A DNA stretch of 64,000 nt. It comes from Candidatus Poribacteria bacterium. GTDB lineage: Bacteria > Poribacteria > WGA-4E > WGA-3G. Below are positions 53,341 through 62,185 of this stretch, piece after piece. The notes below the pieces were generated by a model, which saw nothing but the letters and a program-made list of their open reading frames with translations, made no database searches and was not told where the DNA came from. The translations under genes and the position numbers were made by a program. The stretch lies in assembly GCA_022822085.1 (NCBI GenBank), contig JAJECK010000102.1:1-64000 (forward strand), written 5' to 3'. The number at the start of each line of letters is the position of its first letter. Position 1 is the first letter of the stretch.

Positions 53341-53365
53341 AAAACAAAAAACGAGATCGTTCTCG
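53341..53365 (-). terminator. Possible attenuator hairpin in the rimP leader
   Basis: On the minus strand CGAGA-ACGA-TCTCG is followed by TTTTTTGTTTT, 19-30 bases before the rimP start. The stem is only 5 bp, so the signal is modest. There is no gene upstream on this strand to terminate, so control of rimP-nusA by premature termination, as known for E. coli rimP-nusA, is a fair guess. Confidence 0.35.
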
Positions 53366-53619
53366 GTTGTGGAGAGACCTCGCGGTTCTTCGTTAACAGT
53401 ATTCTATTCCGACAAAATTGAAATAGATATTCGCAACTACCACTGTAATAACAGCGACATGATGAATTTGGCCTATAAAGTTAGATTAGCATGTTAACAC
53501 TATCCTTTTTGGAATTCAAGCCAAATTCAAGATCCACACCAATGTGTTTTTTGAAACCTGATAACTTCACCGCAAGTTCCTTTGATACTTTGATAACGGT
53601 TTTCGTATTAGACGTTTGT

Positions 53620-53657
53620 ATGTATATAAGTTTAACTTATATACATATTTTTGTCAA
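53620..53657 (-). promoter_or_regulatory. rimP-side promoter with an overlapping 27-bp palindrome
   Basis: On the minus strand TTGACA (53657-53652), 17 bases and TAAACT (53634-53629) form a promoter. The spacer and -10 are covered by a perfect palindrome: ATGTATATAAGTT (53620-53632), T, AACTTATATACAT (53634-53646). This is a good operator candidate. Confidence 0.55.
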
Positions 53658-53698
53658 GATTTATTTTATTTTTCTCTCACACATGTTATACTATTAGT

Positions 53699-54298
53699 AT
53701 GAGTATGTTTCGTGAACACTGGATCGGCGGCTTGACTGCTTACAGCATCTTTTTCATAATTTCGCTTATAGTAACAGTTTCTGTCTCAATTGTATATGAA
53801 TCGCCACTGGACTGGAATCCGACAATTCTGATGGATCCTTTAGGTATCCTTGCCTGCTTTACTATCGCATTGCTATTCGGATTGTTTCCAGATGTAGACA
53901 TCAAAAGTAAAAGTCAAAAAATATTTTATAGCCTTCTGTTTGTTCTAAACCTATCCCTTATCCTGCTTTTTCAAAGGTATTTGGAAGCAGCGATTTTAGG
54001 ATTATTTGCAATTTTGCCTATACTTAGCAAACATAGAGGATGGACTCACTCAAGGATTACTATGATTCTGCTACCAGGGCTGTTTCTGGCTATTCCACTC
54101 TATGTTGAATATTCTGACTATGGAGTTGGATGGAACGAACTTCCTGAATTGCTCGATTCTTTGGTAGAGCACGAGAATCTTGATGAGACTTTCCGGAATG
54201 GTTTAGCATTCTATGCCGCCGGTTTAATTGGATATGCATCTCATCTTTTCCTTGATGGAATTCTATTTCGTTTCCGCAAAGCAAGAGCACACAAATGA
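53699..54298 (+). CDS. YdjM-like inner-membrane metal-dependent hydrolase family protein
   Basis: I start at ATG 53699, at the beginning of MSMFREHWIGG; an earlier frame extends into non-coding DNA. The 199-aa protein has four or five hydrophobic segments. It also has the family motifs of LexA-binding/YdjM-type proteins: a His near the start (EHWIGG), FGLFPDVDIKSKS (about residue 65, with Asp-x-Asp), LSKHRGWTHS (about 115, His-Arg-x-x-x-His) and GYASHLFLDG (about 180, His-x-x-x-Asp). These acidic and His residues could bind a metal. A TATACT box only 6 bases before the ATG could give a leaderless message. Its end overlaps the next gene by 4 bases. Confidence 0.85.
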   Translation: MSMFREHWIGGLTAYSIFFIISLIVTVSVSIVYESPLDWNPTILMDPLGILACFTIALLFGLFPDVDIKSKSQKIFYSLLFVLNLSLILLFQRYLEAAILGLFAILPILSKHRGWTHSRITMILLPGLFLAIPLYVEYSDYGVGWNELPELLDSLVEHENLDETFRNGLAFYAAGLIGYASHLFLDGILFRFRKARAHK

Positions 54299-55605
54299 AT
54301 AGAGAGCATCTAAATAGACAAGAACTACAAAACAATCCTACCTTACAATCGCTACACGCTTTTGCTAAAGAGAATTCAACGCAACTTTATCTTGTAGGGG
54401 GTAGTGTCCGTGATTTGCTGCTTAACAGACCGGCAACAGATTACGATTTTACGTTGAAGTCGGATGCTCTTGTATTTGCTAAATTGTTCGCTGAAACTAT
54501 TCGTGCTACTTGCATTCCCCTTGAAGAGATTCCGCCCACTGCACGTGTAATAAAAAAACCTACGCGCACAGTACCAACTGAAATATGTTTAGATTTTGCA
54601 CAATTCAGAGCAGCAACCCTTGAAGACGATCTAAGATTGCGCGATTTGACAATCAACACGATGGCGATGCCGTTAAATTCCATTATGGATTGTGGACATT
54701 CTGAAATAATTGATCCTTGTAACGGTGTAAAGGACTTGGAAAAACAACAACTCCGTTATCCAAGTGAACAGGTCATTCTTGACGATCCGCTACGCCTTAT
54801 GCGTATTTTTCGTTTTGCAGCACAGTTAGATTTTGAGATGGCGCATAAATCCATGACATTAGTAGAGAAGCATATACAGCTGATGCCACATGTCTCAAGT
54901 GAACGTATACGGGAAGAATTACTGAAAATATTGGACACAGAAAAATCAACACCCTATCTGCATCAGATGTCGGAAATCGGCTTACTGTCTCATGTTTTTC
55001 ATTCATTTGATGTGCAGACTGGGAATTGGACAGTACTTGAGAACTTTGAGGAAACACCGATTCCTACCGCACTATCAACCTATCAAACTGAAATAGATCG
55101 TTACTTAAATGAAGAATTAGGTCAATATGCAAACCGACAATCGTTGATTAAACTGTCTATACTTTTACAGCAGAATGTTAGACAACAGGGTAGACGACTG
55201 TGTTTGAGTAGAAAAGCAATCCAGTTTATGAAATGTCTTATGACAGAGAATCTCAGACTCATTGATGAAAAATTGACTAAGAAGAACGTAATTGATTTCC
55301 TAAGATCTACTGGTTCTGAGTGGTGGGGTGTGCTTCTGTTCTCTGCAGTCATCCATCAACTTCCTGATCAAGTACTCAAACAAATTGCAGATACCTATTT
55401 CCAACACTTTTTACCTATTTTGAAACAGGGACGACTCATCACAGGTGAGGAACTGATTGAAAAATATCAATTGAAGGAGGGAAAAGAGATTGGAAGATTG
55501 TTGAAACACGTAGAAGATATGCAATTTTATGGTGAGGTGCGGACACGGCAGCAAGCATTTGCGGTGGTGGAAAGGTTATTGAGTGACGGTGACAACCCCT
55601 CATAA
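54295..55605 (+). CDS. CCA tRNA nucleotidyltransferase/poly(A) polymerase family protein
   Basis: The 436-aa class II nucleotidyltransferase starts in an ATGA overlap with the upstream gene. The N-terminal domain has LVGGSVRDLLLNRPATDYDF (about residues 34-53, catalytic Asp-x-Asp). EICLDFAQFRAATLEDDLRL with RDLTINTMAM comes next, then RLMRIFRFAAQLDFEM (about 165-180), the motifs that bind nucleotide and distinguish these enzymes. The C-terminal half is helical. It adds CCA to tRNA, or A residues; the two activities cannot be told apart here. Its last 6 bases overlap the end of the opposite-strand DedA-like gene. Confidence 0.93.
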   Translation: MNREHLNRQELQNNPTLQSLHAFAKENSTQLYLVGGSVRDLLLNRPATDYDFTLKSDALVFAKLFAETIRATCIPLEEIPPTARVIKKPTRTVPTEICLDFAQFRAATLEDDLRLRDLTINTMAMPLNSIMDCGHSEIIDPCNGVKDLEKQQLRYPSEQVILDDPLRLMRIFRFAAQLDFEMAHKSMTLVEKHIQLMPHVSSERIREELLKILDTEKSTPYLHQMSEIGLLSHVFHSFDVQTGNWTVLENFEETPIPTALSTYQTEIDRYLNEELGQYANRQSLIKLSILLQQNVRQQGRRLCLSRKAIQFMKCLMTENLRLIDEKLTKKNVIDFLRSTGSEWWGVLLFSAVIHQLPDQVLKQIADTYFQHFLPILKQGRLITGEELIEKYQLKEGKEIGRLLKHVEDMQFYGEVRTRQQAFAVVERLLSDGDNPS

Positions 55606-56274
55606 ATCTGCTTGCCGTTTACGTAGAAATTTTGGTATCAGAGAAACCAGAAGAACGAGGACAGCAGCTAACGATAGATAAATTAGAGTCTTGTATAGAT
55701 TTCCTTCACCACTGACTAATGCACCACCAATTTGCACATACGCGATAGTTCCTGGCAACATAAATATCGCTGAAACAAGTACATAGGTTGAAAATCTTAT
55801 TTTGGTTAACCCGTAAGCATAATTTTGTAGATTAAACGGTATATATGGCATTAGCCGCGTAAACATGACTATGCGCCACCCTTCTTGCTCCACCTTTTCA
55901 TCAATTTTTTGGAATTGTCCGTTCCCGGAAATCCAACCTGCTACAAGTTCTCGCGCAGCATAACGTGCCACAAGAAATGCAAGTGAAACACCTATTGTTG
56001 CGCCAATCCATACATAAACAACACCCCACACAGGACCAAATGCTATTCCTGATAGGACTGTTATTGGTGACCCCGGTAAAAAGAAAAGTGTCGCGACAAT
56101 GTAAAGACAAATATAAACTACCGGTGCGATTATGCCAAATCCTGAAACCCATTCTTTAAGTTTGGGAATATTGTTCAGGTTAATGTCCGATGTTACACCG
56201 TAATGTCTTAACAGCAAATAAGCAATTAATACAAACACAATAACTATTGTTAGTTTTAGCAGTTTACTTTTCAT
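55600..56274 (-). CDS. VTT/DedA-type (TVP38/TMEM64) membrane protein
   Basis: The 224-aa protein has about five hydrophobic segments and the family motifs FFLPGSPITVLSGIAFGPVW (about residues 65-84), GATIGVSLAFLVARYAARE (about 93-111) and FTRLMPYIPFNLQNYAYGLT (about 138-157). The family acts in lipid scrambling or membrane homeostasis. It overlaps the preceding gene on this strand by 11 bases and so is coupled to it. Confidence 0.93.
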   Translation of the reverse strand: MKSKLLKLTIVIVFVLIAYLLLRHYGVTSDINLNNIPKLKEWVSGFGIIAPVVYICLYIVATLFFLPGSPITVLSGIAFGPVWGVVYVWIGATIGVSLAFLVARYAARELVAGWISGNGQFQKIDEKVEQEGWRIVMFTRLMPYIPFNLQNYAYGLTKIRFSTYVLVSAIFMLPGTIAYVQIGGALVSGEGNLYKTLIYLSLAAVLVLLVSLIPKFLRKRQADL

Positions 56275-57733
56275 CTACTTTAACAATTGCCTCCAAATAG
56301 GCTTTTATCTGTGAGCGGTATCGCACAGGGATGCGATTGTTCTCAATTGCCAGGGCATACTCACGTTGTGCTGAAAGGACGACATCTCTAAATGGTAAAT
56401 AGTCTGGTTCTGTCCTTTGATGTGCTGTCTTTCCAGTGAAGACCCTTGTGATACTCGGTGTACCTAATGAATCCTCAGGGTTTATAGTTAATTCATTATC
56501 AGAGATTTGTATTGATGGGGTTTCATCGCCAGTGAGTGGCTTTGACTTTATGGTATTATTGGTAGAAAGGGGAATTTCATTTTTCGTAGGAGAGAAATCG
56601 GATGTGTTTGCTACAACATGAGTACCTTGTGTCTCTTTGTTACCAGATTCTTGACCTGGTGCTCCATCACTACTGGCAATCCCACCTGATGATTGTTCAG
56701 TTTCAATGCTTGCTAATGCAATATCTTTACGACTATCAATCAGTTGTTCTTCAAGTAGTTTGAGTTGATTGGCTTGTTGAAGGGCATCTGCAATTTCTTG
56801 TAATGTGTTGCGGGAAACTGTCTGACCTTGAATCTGCTCAAACGTTTGACGAAGTTTTCCTGGTGGTATATGCTCCGATAATTTGGCAAACAGTTTAGTA
56901 AGTTGGGCTTGGAGTTCAGGTGTTAATTCTGGTTGTTCGGAGAGCTTGTTAAGTTCATCTGCAAGTGCAGTGGAATCCATACCTTGGAAGTGCTGTGTGG
57001 TCCGTGTTGCTTGTGCTACAGCTGTCTCATCTGGTCCTTCGGATGTGTATTTCCGCACTTTACTATTCAATGTGTGTAGATGTTCATGTGCAGCATCAAC
57101 ATTTGTTACCTTCTTCAGCTTTTCTATAGTATTACTGATTTCGTCTCTGAGCTTAGAATCGCCTATACTAACGGATTGTCTTGTAAGATTAGCAATTGTC
57201 ACGTCAATCGCATTTTGTTCTGCAGCGGTTGAAGGTTTTTGTAGTTCATATTGTCGAGGTACTGCAAAAGATAGTGCCATGATAACAATAGGAATTGAAA
57301 TCCATTTCAATAAAGGTGGCATAACATAAGATATTATTTTAGACAGGTCTAAGTTTGCGATTGCTTTTGTTGAATCACCTAATTGAAGATCAACAATTTC
57401 ACCTTTTTGGTTTTTTCGAATTACTTCTAATGATGTGTTAACTCGCTCTTTGAGTTGCATATTGTCATCAACAAGAGTGGCAATTTCAGTCAACTTTTCA
57501 CGATGTCGTAGGCCAAGACAGACACCTAATATAACAGCTATACCAACTGTACTTATTGTTATGTGTAACATTGCGAATGGAAATGAGAAGAGACGAGTAG
57601 CAATGTATAGAACTGCCAGAATAGAAAATTCAAAGAATAGACAGATTGTTACATTCCTTAAGATTGTCTGATTGCGTGCTCTGTTTTGAAGGGTTTTTAG
57701 TCGGTTTATGATGATTTGTCTTTGATTTTCCAT
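56264..57733 (-). CDS. Membrane protein with two N-terminal transmembrane segments and helical Gln-rich region (489 aa)
   Basis: Two hydrophobic pairs lie at about residues 24-70, and another segment is at about 145-160 (WISIPIVIMALSFAVPR). The region at about 170-345 is rich in Gln, Leu and Glu and predicts as coiled or helical. Ser/Thr/Pro-rich sequence follows to about 430, then an FRDVVLSAQREYALAIEN helix. The layout resembles DUF4175-like proteins that lie beside MoxR and aerotolerance genes, but I am not sure. It is overlapped at both ends by its neighbours (28 bases with GT9, 11 with the VTT protein). Confidence 0.65.
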   Translation of the reverse strand: MENQRQIIINRLKTLQNRARNQTILRNVTICLFFEFSILAVLYIATRLFSFPFAMLHITISTVGIAVILGVCLGLRHREKLTEIATLVDDNMQLKERVNTSLEVIRKNQKGEIVDLQLGDSTKAIANLDLSKIISYVMPPLLKWISIPIVIMALSFAVPRQYELQKPSTAAEQNAIDVTIANLTRQSVSIGDSKLRDEISNTIEKLKKVTNVDAAHEHLHTLNSKVRKYTSEGPDETAVAQATRTTQHFQGMDSTALADELNKLSEQPELTPELQAQLTKLFAKLSEHIPPGKLRQTFEQIQGQTVSRNTLQEIADALQQANQLKLLEEQLIDSRKDIALASIETEQSSGGIASSDGAPGQESGNKETQGTHVVANTSDFSPTKNEIPLSTNNTIKSKPLTGDETPSIQISDNELTINPEDSLGTPSITRVFTGKTAHQRTEPDYLPFRDVVLSAQREYALAIENNRIPVRYRSQIKAYLEAIVKVDEK

Positions 57734-58746
57734 TCCATTCTCTCCGTAGCAGCTAACACCATTTCAGGTGTGATGGATTTCAGATTTTGTTGGGCAACAT
57801 CTGCATAGTCGTCCCACTCTTTTGGTGATAAGGTTTGCATCAATTCACAATCTTGTTGGGCAAGAATGATATGTTTGTCCCATTTTGGTCCCCATTGCGT
57901 TGGGTTTGAACCACCAAAAAGTGCTATTGTAGGCGTTTTCACAGCGGTGCTTAGGTGCATCGGTCCTGTATCATTGCTAATGTAGAGATTGCACCTTTGT
58001 AGAAGGGCAGCGAGCTGCATTGGTGTTATATCCTTAACTATTGTGGGTGAATGCATCATCTGTTTATTGACCTGCTGTGCAAGTTCACCTTCATCCGGTC
58101 CTGTTGTTACGATGATATGTGCATCATACGCATCCTGAAGCATGTTCGCGGTAATCGCAAAATTGTCAGTAGACCATCTTCTGTATGATGTGCCTGCACC
58201 AGGATTTAGACCAATTATCGGTCTACCATCATTCAAATTTCTGCTTTCAAGAAAGTCATTACACCAGTCTTTTCCAACCTTATCTACAAACACCGATGGT
58301 TCGTCAGCTGAAACTTCAATTCCAATAGACCGAACAACATCAAGGTAACGTTGTGTTTCGTGTTGTGCAGTGTTATTCTGAACCGATACATGTAATAACC
58401 TTTTACCACCAGAATTGGTTTCAAATCCTATGCGAAACGGAATTCTGGCGAGAAAGGTGAGTAATACCAATCTAAATGTAGGCTGTAGGACAACCGCCAT
58501 ATCAAACTTTTTTCGCATAAGTTGATAGATAAACTTCGGCACTGAAGACTGATAAATTAACACATCGTTCAGGTGTGGGGTTGCTGATACCAAATCCTCT
58601 CGTGATGGTGCTACCATATATGCAATATACGCATCTGTGAAGTGTTGACGTAAAGCACGAATGACAGGGGTTGTTAACACCGTTTCTCCCAGTGGAGCGA
58701 GTCTGATGATTAAGATACGTTTAATCTGTTCCAGGGCATACATCAT
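57706..58746 (-). CDS. GT9 family glycosyltransferase (heptosyltransferase-like)
   Basis: The 346-aa GT-B enzyme has the GT9 pattern: ILIIRLAPLGETVLTTPVIR (about residues 10-29), a central RFRIGFETNSGGKRLL region, IIGLNPGAGTSYRRWSTDNF (about 175-194), HIIVTTGPDEGELAQQVN and the signature CNLYISNDTGPMHLSTAVKT (about 250-269) followed by ALFGGSNPTQWGP. Such enzymes add heptose or related sugars to the LPS core, so it supports a Gram-negative envelope. The start at 58746 stands 75 bases from the divergent CPBP-like gene. Confidence 0.92.
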   Translation of the reverse strand: MMYALEQIKRILIIRLAPLGETVLTTPVIRALRQHFTDAYIAYMVAPSREDLVSATPHLNDVLIYQSSVPKFIYQLMRKKFDMAVVLQPTFRLVLLTFLARIPFRIGFETNSGGKRLLHVSVQNNTAQHETQRYLDVVRSIGIEVSADEPSVFVDKVGKDWCNDFLESRNLNDGRPIIGLNPGAGTSYRRWSTDNFAITANMLQDAYDAHIIVTTGPDEGELAQQVNKQMMHSPTIVKDITPMQLAALLQRCNLYISNDTGPMHLSTAVKTPTIALFGGSNPTQWGPKWDKHIILAQQDCELMQTLSPKEWDDYADVAQQNLKSITPEMVLAATERMEWKIKDKSS

Positions 58747-58821
58747 AGGATTCTTCTATACTACCATTTGCTTATTTCTTCACTACACGGTATAATACCT
58801 CAAAATAGGTGGAGTGTCAAG

Positions 58822-59550
58822 GTGAAATCATATCTCAAAACATTATTAGACCAATACATACACGGGTGGGAACGGCAAACGACTGTTATATTACTTTCAT
58901 CTGCTGTGTTATTAACTTTGCATAGGAATTACAGTCGAACCCGTTTTTATCGCGAGCATTTAGCTGGATATTTTGATTTTTTGCCACTGTTAGAAAGTCA
59001 TCCGTATTATTACTGGTTTTTGACAACTGCCATTTCTCTGCTGCTTATTCCTGTCCTCGTTGCTATATTTAGCACGGATGATAGACTGCAAGATTATGGA
59101 ATTCGTCTGGGTCGGCAGAAACTCGGATGGAGTGTGGCGATTGCAGCATGGGTATTGATGGTCCCTGTTGTTATTGCTGTAGTCAAGGTGTACCCTCCAT
59201 TTTTGGAAAAGTATCCATTTTGTAAGGAAGTAGCAAATAGTTGGCAGGCATTCTTGCCGTATCAGGTGGCTTACGGCATCTACATGTTTTCTTGGGAATT
59301 TTTCTTCCGTGGATTTATGCTATTCGGTTTAGAGAAGAGATTTGGAAAGTATAGCATCTTAATCCAAACAATACCGTTTGCAGTAATGCACTTTTCGAAA
59401 CCGTTGCCAGAAGCACTTGGATCCATCGTAGCAGGTGTTTTACTGGGTGTGCTTGCATTGGAGACACGATCATTTATCTACGGTGCAGCTATCCACTGGC
59501 TTGTTGCAATGACGATGGATACTGTTTGTGTTATTATACCTCAGCTTTAA
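58822..59550 (+). CDS. CPBP-family intramembrane protease-like protein
   Basis: The GTG at 58822 has GGTGGAG 6-7 bases upstream, while an earlier in-frame start lacks one. The 242-aa protein has about six hydrophobic segments. It carries the CPBP (CAAX protease/bacteriocin-processing) motifs: WEFFFRGFML (about residue 157, corresponding to EExxxR), FAVMHFSKP (about 191, FxxxH) and HWLVAMTMD (about 225, HxxxN/D-type). The first Glu of the EE pair is Trp, which occurs in some members. The family acts in protein processing or immunity to bacteriocins. Confidence 0.85.
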   Translation: MKSYLKTLLDQYIHGWERQTTVILLSSAVLLTLHRNYSRTRFYREHLAGYFDFLPLLESHPYYYWFLTTAISLLLIPVLVAIFSTDDRLQDYGIRLGRQKLGWSVAIAAWVLMVPVVIAVVKVYPPFLEKYPFCKEVANSWQAFLPYQVAYGIYMFSWEFFFRGFMLFGLEKRFGKYSILIQTIPFAVMHFSKPLPEALGSIVAGVLLGVLALETRSFIYGAAIHWLVAMTMDTVCVIIPQL

Positions 59551-59664
59551 GATTAACTTCATTGCATATAATCAAAAATACTGATATAATTTTCAAAACT
59601 TGAATTACATCATCTACTATGTTTCATGGAACCACCTGTCAAACTTCATAAGGAGCATGACATT

Positions 59665-60879
59665 ATGGAAAAACAGTTCAAAGTTAGAGCAGCACATTGT
59701 GACTACCGCGCAACAGAAGAGGAAATTTATAAGACACTGCGGAAAATTACCGATCCGCTCACCCGTTCTTGGAAACCGATTGAGTCTGCTAAAAAGGTTG
59801 TTATCAAATTCAACATGATGAAACCACATGAACGCATTATCTATTTTGAAGGACGGAGACGTGAACTTGTGGATGATGCAGTGTGCCGTGCTGTTTTACG
59901 ATTGCTAAAGGAACGGACAACTGCACAACTTGTTGCGACAGATACAAACCCGTATACACACGGAAATAGAATGCCACCAGGATTTAATTATGAACATCAT
60001 CTCAAAGAATTTGACGTGCAATTCGTTGATTCAAACCTTCCACCATTTAAGGATTACGATGTACCGGGTGGTGGTTCAATGTTTGATCGCTATACATTGA
60101 GTGAATGTTTTGACGATGCAGATGCCGTTGTTTCGGTAGCAAAGATGAAAAACCACGCCTTCATGGGAATCACTTTGTGCACTAAGAATCTGTTCGGATT
60201 GCCCCCGATGTTGCTTCCTGAAGGTAGAACACGAAGCTACTATCATCACCTAATCCGTTTATCCTATGTCCTGCCAGACCTTGCGCTGATTACCAAACCG
60301 TGTCTTAACATTATTGACGCGTTAACAGGACAGTGGGGACGCGAATGGGGTGGTGAAGGTAGGATATGCAACGCACTTATAGCGGGTGACCATCCAATTT
60401 CTACGGATACCGTCGGCATGCACCTGATGGGGCATGATCCCGCATCCGATTGGCCTACACCACCATTTAAACGCGACCGAAACCATATCCTCATTGCCGC
60501 ACAGCGGGGATTTGGCACCGTTGACTTAGATGAAATTGATTGGGAGAGTGAGGTTAAAGCACCGCTTGCGGAATTTGATTCTGTGGAAACGGATACACCA
60601 GAAATGGTGGCAAATTGGCGACGCACCACGTGTGAACAAGGTTTGGTCTATCTCGATAACCAGAAAAAAATGATAGAAAAGTATCAAGGGAATTTCATCT
60701 ATCTGCAAGGTGGAGAAGTCGTATGGAACGGGCCTGATCCATCTAACCTCGGGAGTCGTCGTCAACTTAGTGGTGAAAAGAAAGACAGCGCGTTATGGCT
60801 CAAACTTGTTGATGCTGAGGAACACGAAGGTGAACAGTTCGATGTCTATGAGGCATGTCTGAAAGATTTTGCAGCGTAA
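59665..60879 (+). CDS. DUF362-family protein
   Basis: I choose ATG 59665, where AAGGAG lies 9 bases upstream; an earlier in-frame ATG at 59626 has none. The 404-aa protein has the DUF362 features: VVIKFNMMKPHERIIYFEGR, VVSVAKMKNHAFMGITLCTK with the conserved Lys-Asn, NLFGLPPMLLPEGRTRSYYH and NIIDALTGQWGREWGG. Then comes LIAGDHPISTDTVGMHLMGH, where the Asp pair may bind a metal. No ferredoxin domain is attached. It lies 97 bases upstream of a PhyH gene on the same strand. The function is unknown. Confidence 0.85.
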   Translation: MEKQFKVRAAHCDYRATEEEIYKTLRKITDPLTRSWKPIESAKKVVIKFNMMKPHERIIYFEGRRRELVDDAVCRAVLRLLKERTTAQLVATDTNPYTHGNRMPPGFNYEHHLKEFDVQFVDSNLPPFKDYDVPGGGSMFDRYTLSECFDDADAVVSVAKMKNHAFMGITLCTKNLFGLPPMLLPEGRTRSYYHHLIRLSYVLPDLALITKPCLNIIDALTGQWGREWGGEGRICNALIAGDHPISTDTVGMHLMGHDPASDWPTPPFKRDRNHILIAAQRGFGTVDLDEIDWESEVKAPLAEFDSVETDTPEMVANWRRTTCEQGLVYLDNQKKMIEKYQGNFIYLQGGEVVWNGPDPSNLGSRRQLSGEKKDSALWLKLVDAEEHEGEQFDVYEACLKDFAA

Positions 60880-60976
60880 ATTGTAGGATGAGACAAATTT
60901 GATGATATTATGCACATAGTTATGTAGGTTGGACTCAAACTTCATGTATCGACTAAAATGATTAAAGGAAAGACAA

Positions 60977-61717
60977 ATGAGTATCACTGATGCACAAAAA
61001 AAGCAGTTGGATGAGCAGGGATGTATTGTCATTCCTGATGTGCTTTCTGATGAAGAAATTGTGATGTATCGTGCAGATATACTTCGTATAGCAGAACGGG
61101 AAAAACAGAATGGGTCTGCCCTTCGGCATTCTAACGGGCACGGGCAGCATGTGCGATGGTTACCCAATAAAGGTGAAATTTACGACAAACTCGTTGCACA
61201 TCCTAAAGTGATGCCGTTCTTTGAACATCTGCTTGGTGCAGATTATACATTAAGCACCCTTACATCTAATATCATTGATCCAGGGGCACCGGATGGTGGG
61301 TATCATGTTGATAACGTTTTAGGTGGCATGCCAGAACCGCTGCCCAGTTTTCCATTGGTAGCTAATAGTCTGTGGTTACTTGACGATTTTGCTCCGGAAA
61401 ATGGAGGCACTCGACATGTGCCCGGTATTCATCTTCAACAGATAAAACCACCTCCAGGAACAACACATCACCCTGATGAAGTCCGACTTTCTGCCCCAAA
61501 AGGTTCTGTTTTTCTATTCAACGGGGCAATTTGGCATTCAGCAGGTGCAAATACAACAGATCGTCAGCGCGTCGCTCTTATCTGCTTCTGTTGTAGGTCA
61601 TACATTAAACCAATGTTTGATTTTGTACATTTCCTTAAACCAGAGGCATTAGAACGGGCAACTCCTACAATGCGTAGAATTTATGGGTTTGACTCACAAC
61701 CCAGACCACCAGATTAG
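60977..61717 (+). CDS. PhyH-family Fe(II)/2-oxoglutarate-dependent dioxygenase, second copy
   Basis: The 246-aa enzyme shows HVD at about residues 110-112 in GGYHVDNVLGG, ENGGTRHVPGIH after it, and the distal His in AIWHSAGANTTDRQRVAL (about 187), with the Arg (about 196) for 2-oxoglutarate. It is only distantly similar to the copy at 5170-5970. AAAGGAAAG precedes the ATG. It follows the DUF362 gene on the same strand. The substrate is unknown. Confidence 0.9.
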   Translation: MSITDAQKKQLDEQGCIVIPDVLSDEEIVMYRADILRIAEREKQNGSALRHSNGHGQHVRWLPNKGEIYDKLVAHPKVMPFFEHLLGADYTLSTLTSNIIDPGAPDGGYHVDNVLGGMPEPLPSFPLVANSLWLLDDFAPENGGTRHVPGIHLQQIKPPPGTTHHPDEVRLSAPKGSVFLFNGAIWHSAGANTTDRQRVALICFCCRSYIKPMFDFVHFLKPEALERATPTMRRIYGFDSQPRPPD

Positions 61718-61877
61718 GTTTGACATTTGTCTGAACCAAGATTTTCAGGATGAGCTACAAATACCCGCACAATCTAACAGACTGTGCTACAAATACCCGC
61801 ACAATCTAACAGCAAAAGTTACAGAAGTGGAATGGACGTATTCGTTAATGTCAATGTTGTTGTCAGGTATTGACTGC

Positions 61878-62151
61878 TATAACCTAAGTTGCCACCTATG
61901 TCCCACAAAATTCATGAAGATTAATTTATTAATTCGGTCTTTTTTATCCGTACGAGGCAGGTTTCCCTCCTCTGCTGGCGAGGTTTCCTAACCTCGCCAA
62001 AGGACCAATTTATTTTTTAATCTTCATCCAGTTTGTGTCATAAGAGCGCAAACTGGAAGTTCACGCTATAAATATTGCCTAATTATCAGCATTTTTTATT
62101 ACAGCCGGTGTTGCCATGTCTAAAAACTTATAGGCAGCAACTTGGGTTATA
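61878..62151. mobile_element. MITE-like element with TATAACCTAAGTTGC ends, split by a nested element
   Basis: TATAACCTAAGTTGCCACCT (61878 on) and the inverse of CAGCAACTTGGGTTATA (ending 62151) are terminal inverted repeats. After removal of 61914-62027 the remainder (160 bases) matches the intact 159-base element at 35023-35181 in length and much of its right half (CGCTA...CGGT.TT.GC..TGTC.AAA). Confidence 0.75.
61914..62027. mobile_element. Nested MITE-like element with ATGAAGATTAA ends
   Basis: ATGAAGATTAATTTATTAAT at 61914 and TTAATCTTCAT ending at 62027 are inverted ends. The core has GGCGAGGTTTCCTAACCTCG and CAGGTTTCCCTCCTCTGCTG. It is the same family as 40495-40642. Confidence 0.8.
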
Positions 62152-62185
62152 TAACATATTCTATAATTGAGGATTGAATTTACTT

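Larger units (their letters stand above)
53323..53698. other. Divergent control region between rimP and the YdjM-like gene
   Basis: About 375 bases without a gene. The features are a hairpin with a T-tract in the rimP leader (53341-53365) and a 27-base palindrome over a divergent promoter (53620-53657). Confidence 0.6.
61718..62185. other. Intergenic region filled by a nested pair of elements
   Basis: Two copies of the GCACAATCTAACAG repeat lie at about 61767-61812, followed by the 274-base element described separately (61878-62151). No gene is seen. Confidence 0.65.

Noticed and set aside
61683-61991. 102-aa frame after the second PhyH gene
   Set aside because: It starts inside PhyH in another frame and continues through repeat DNA.
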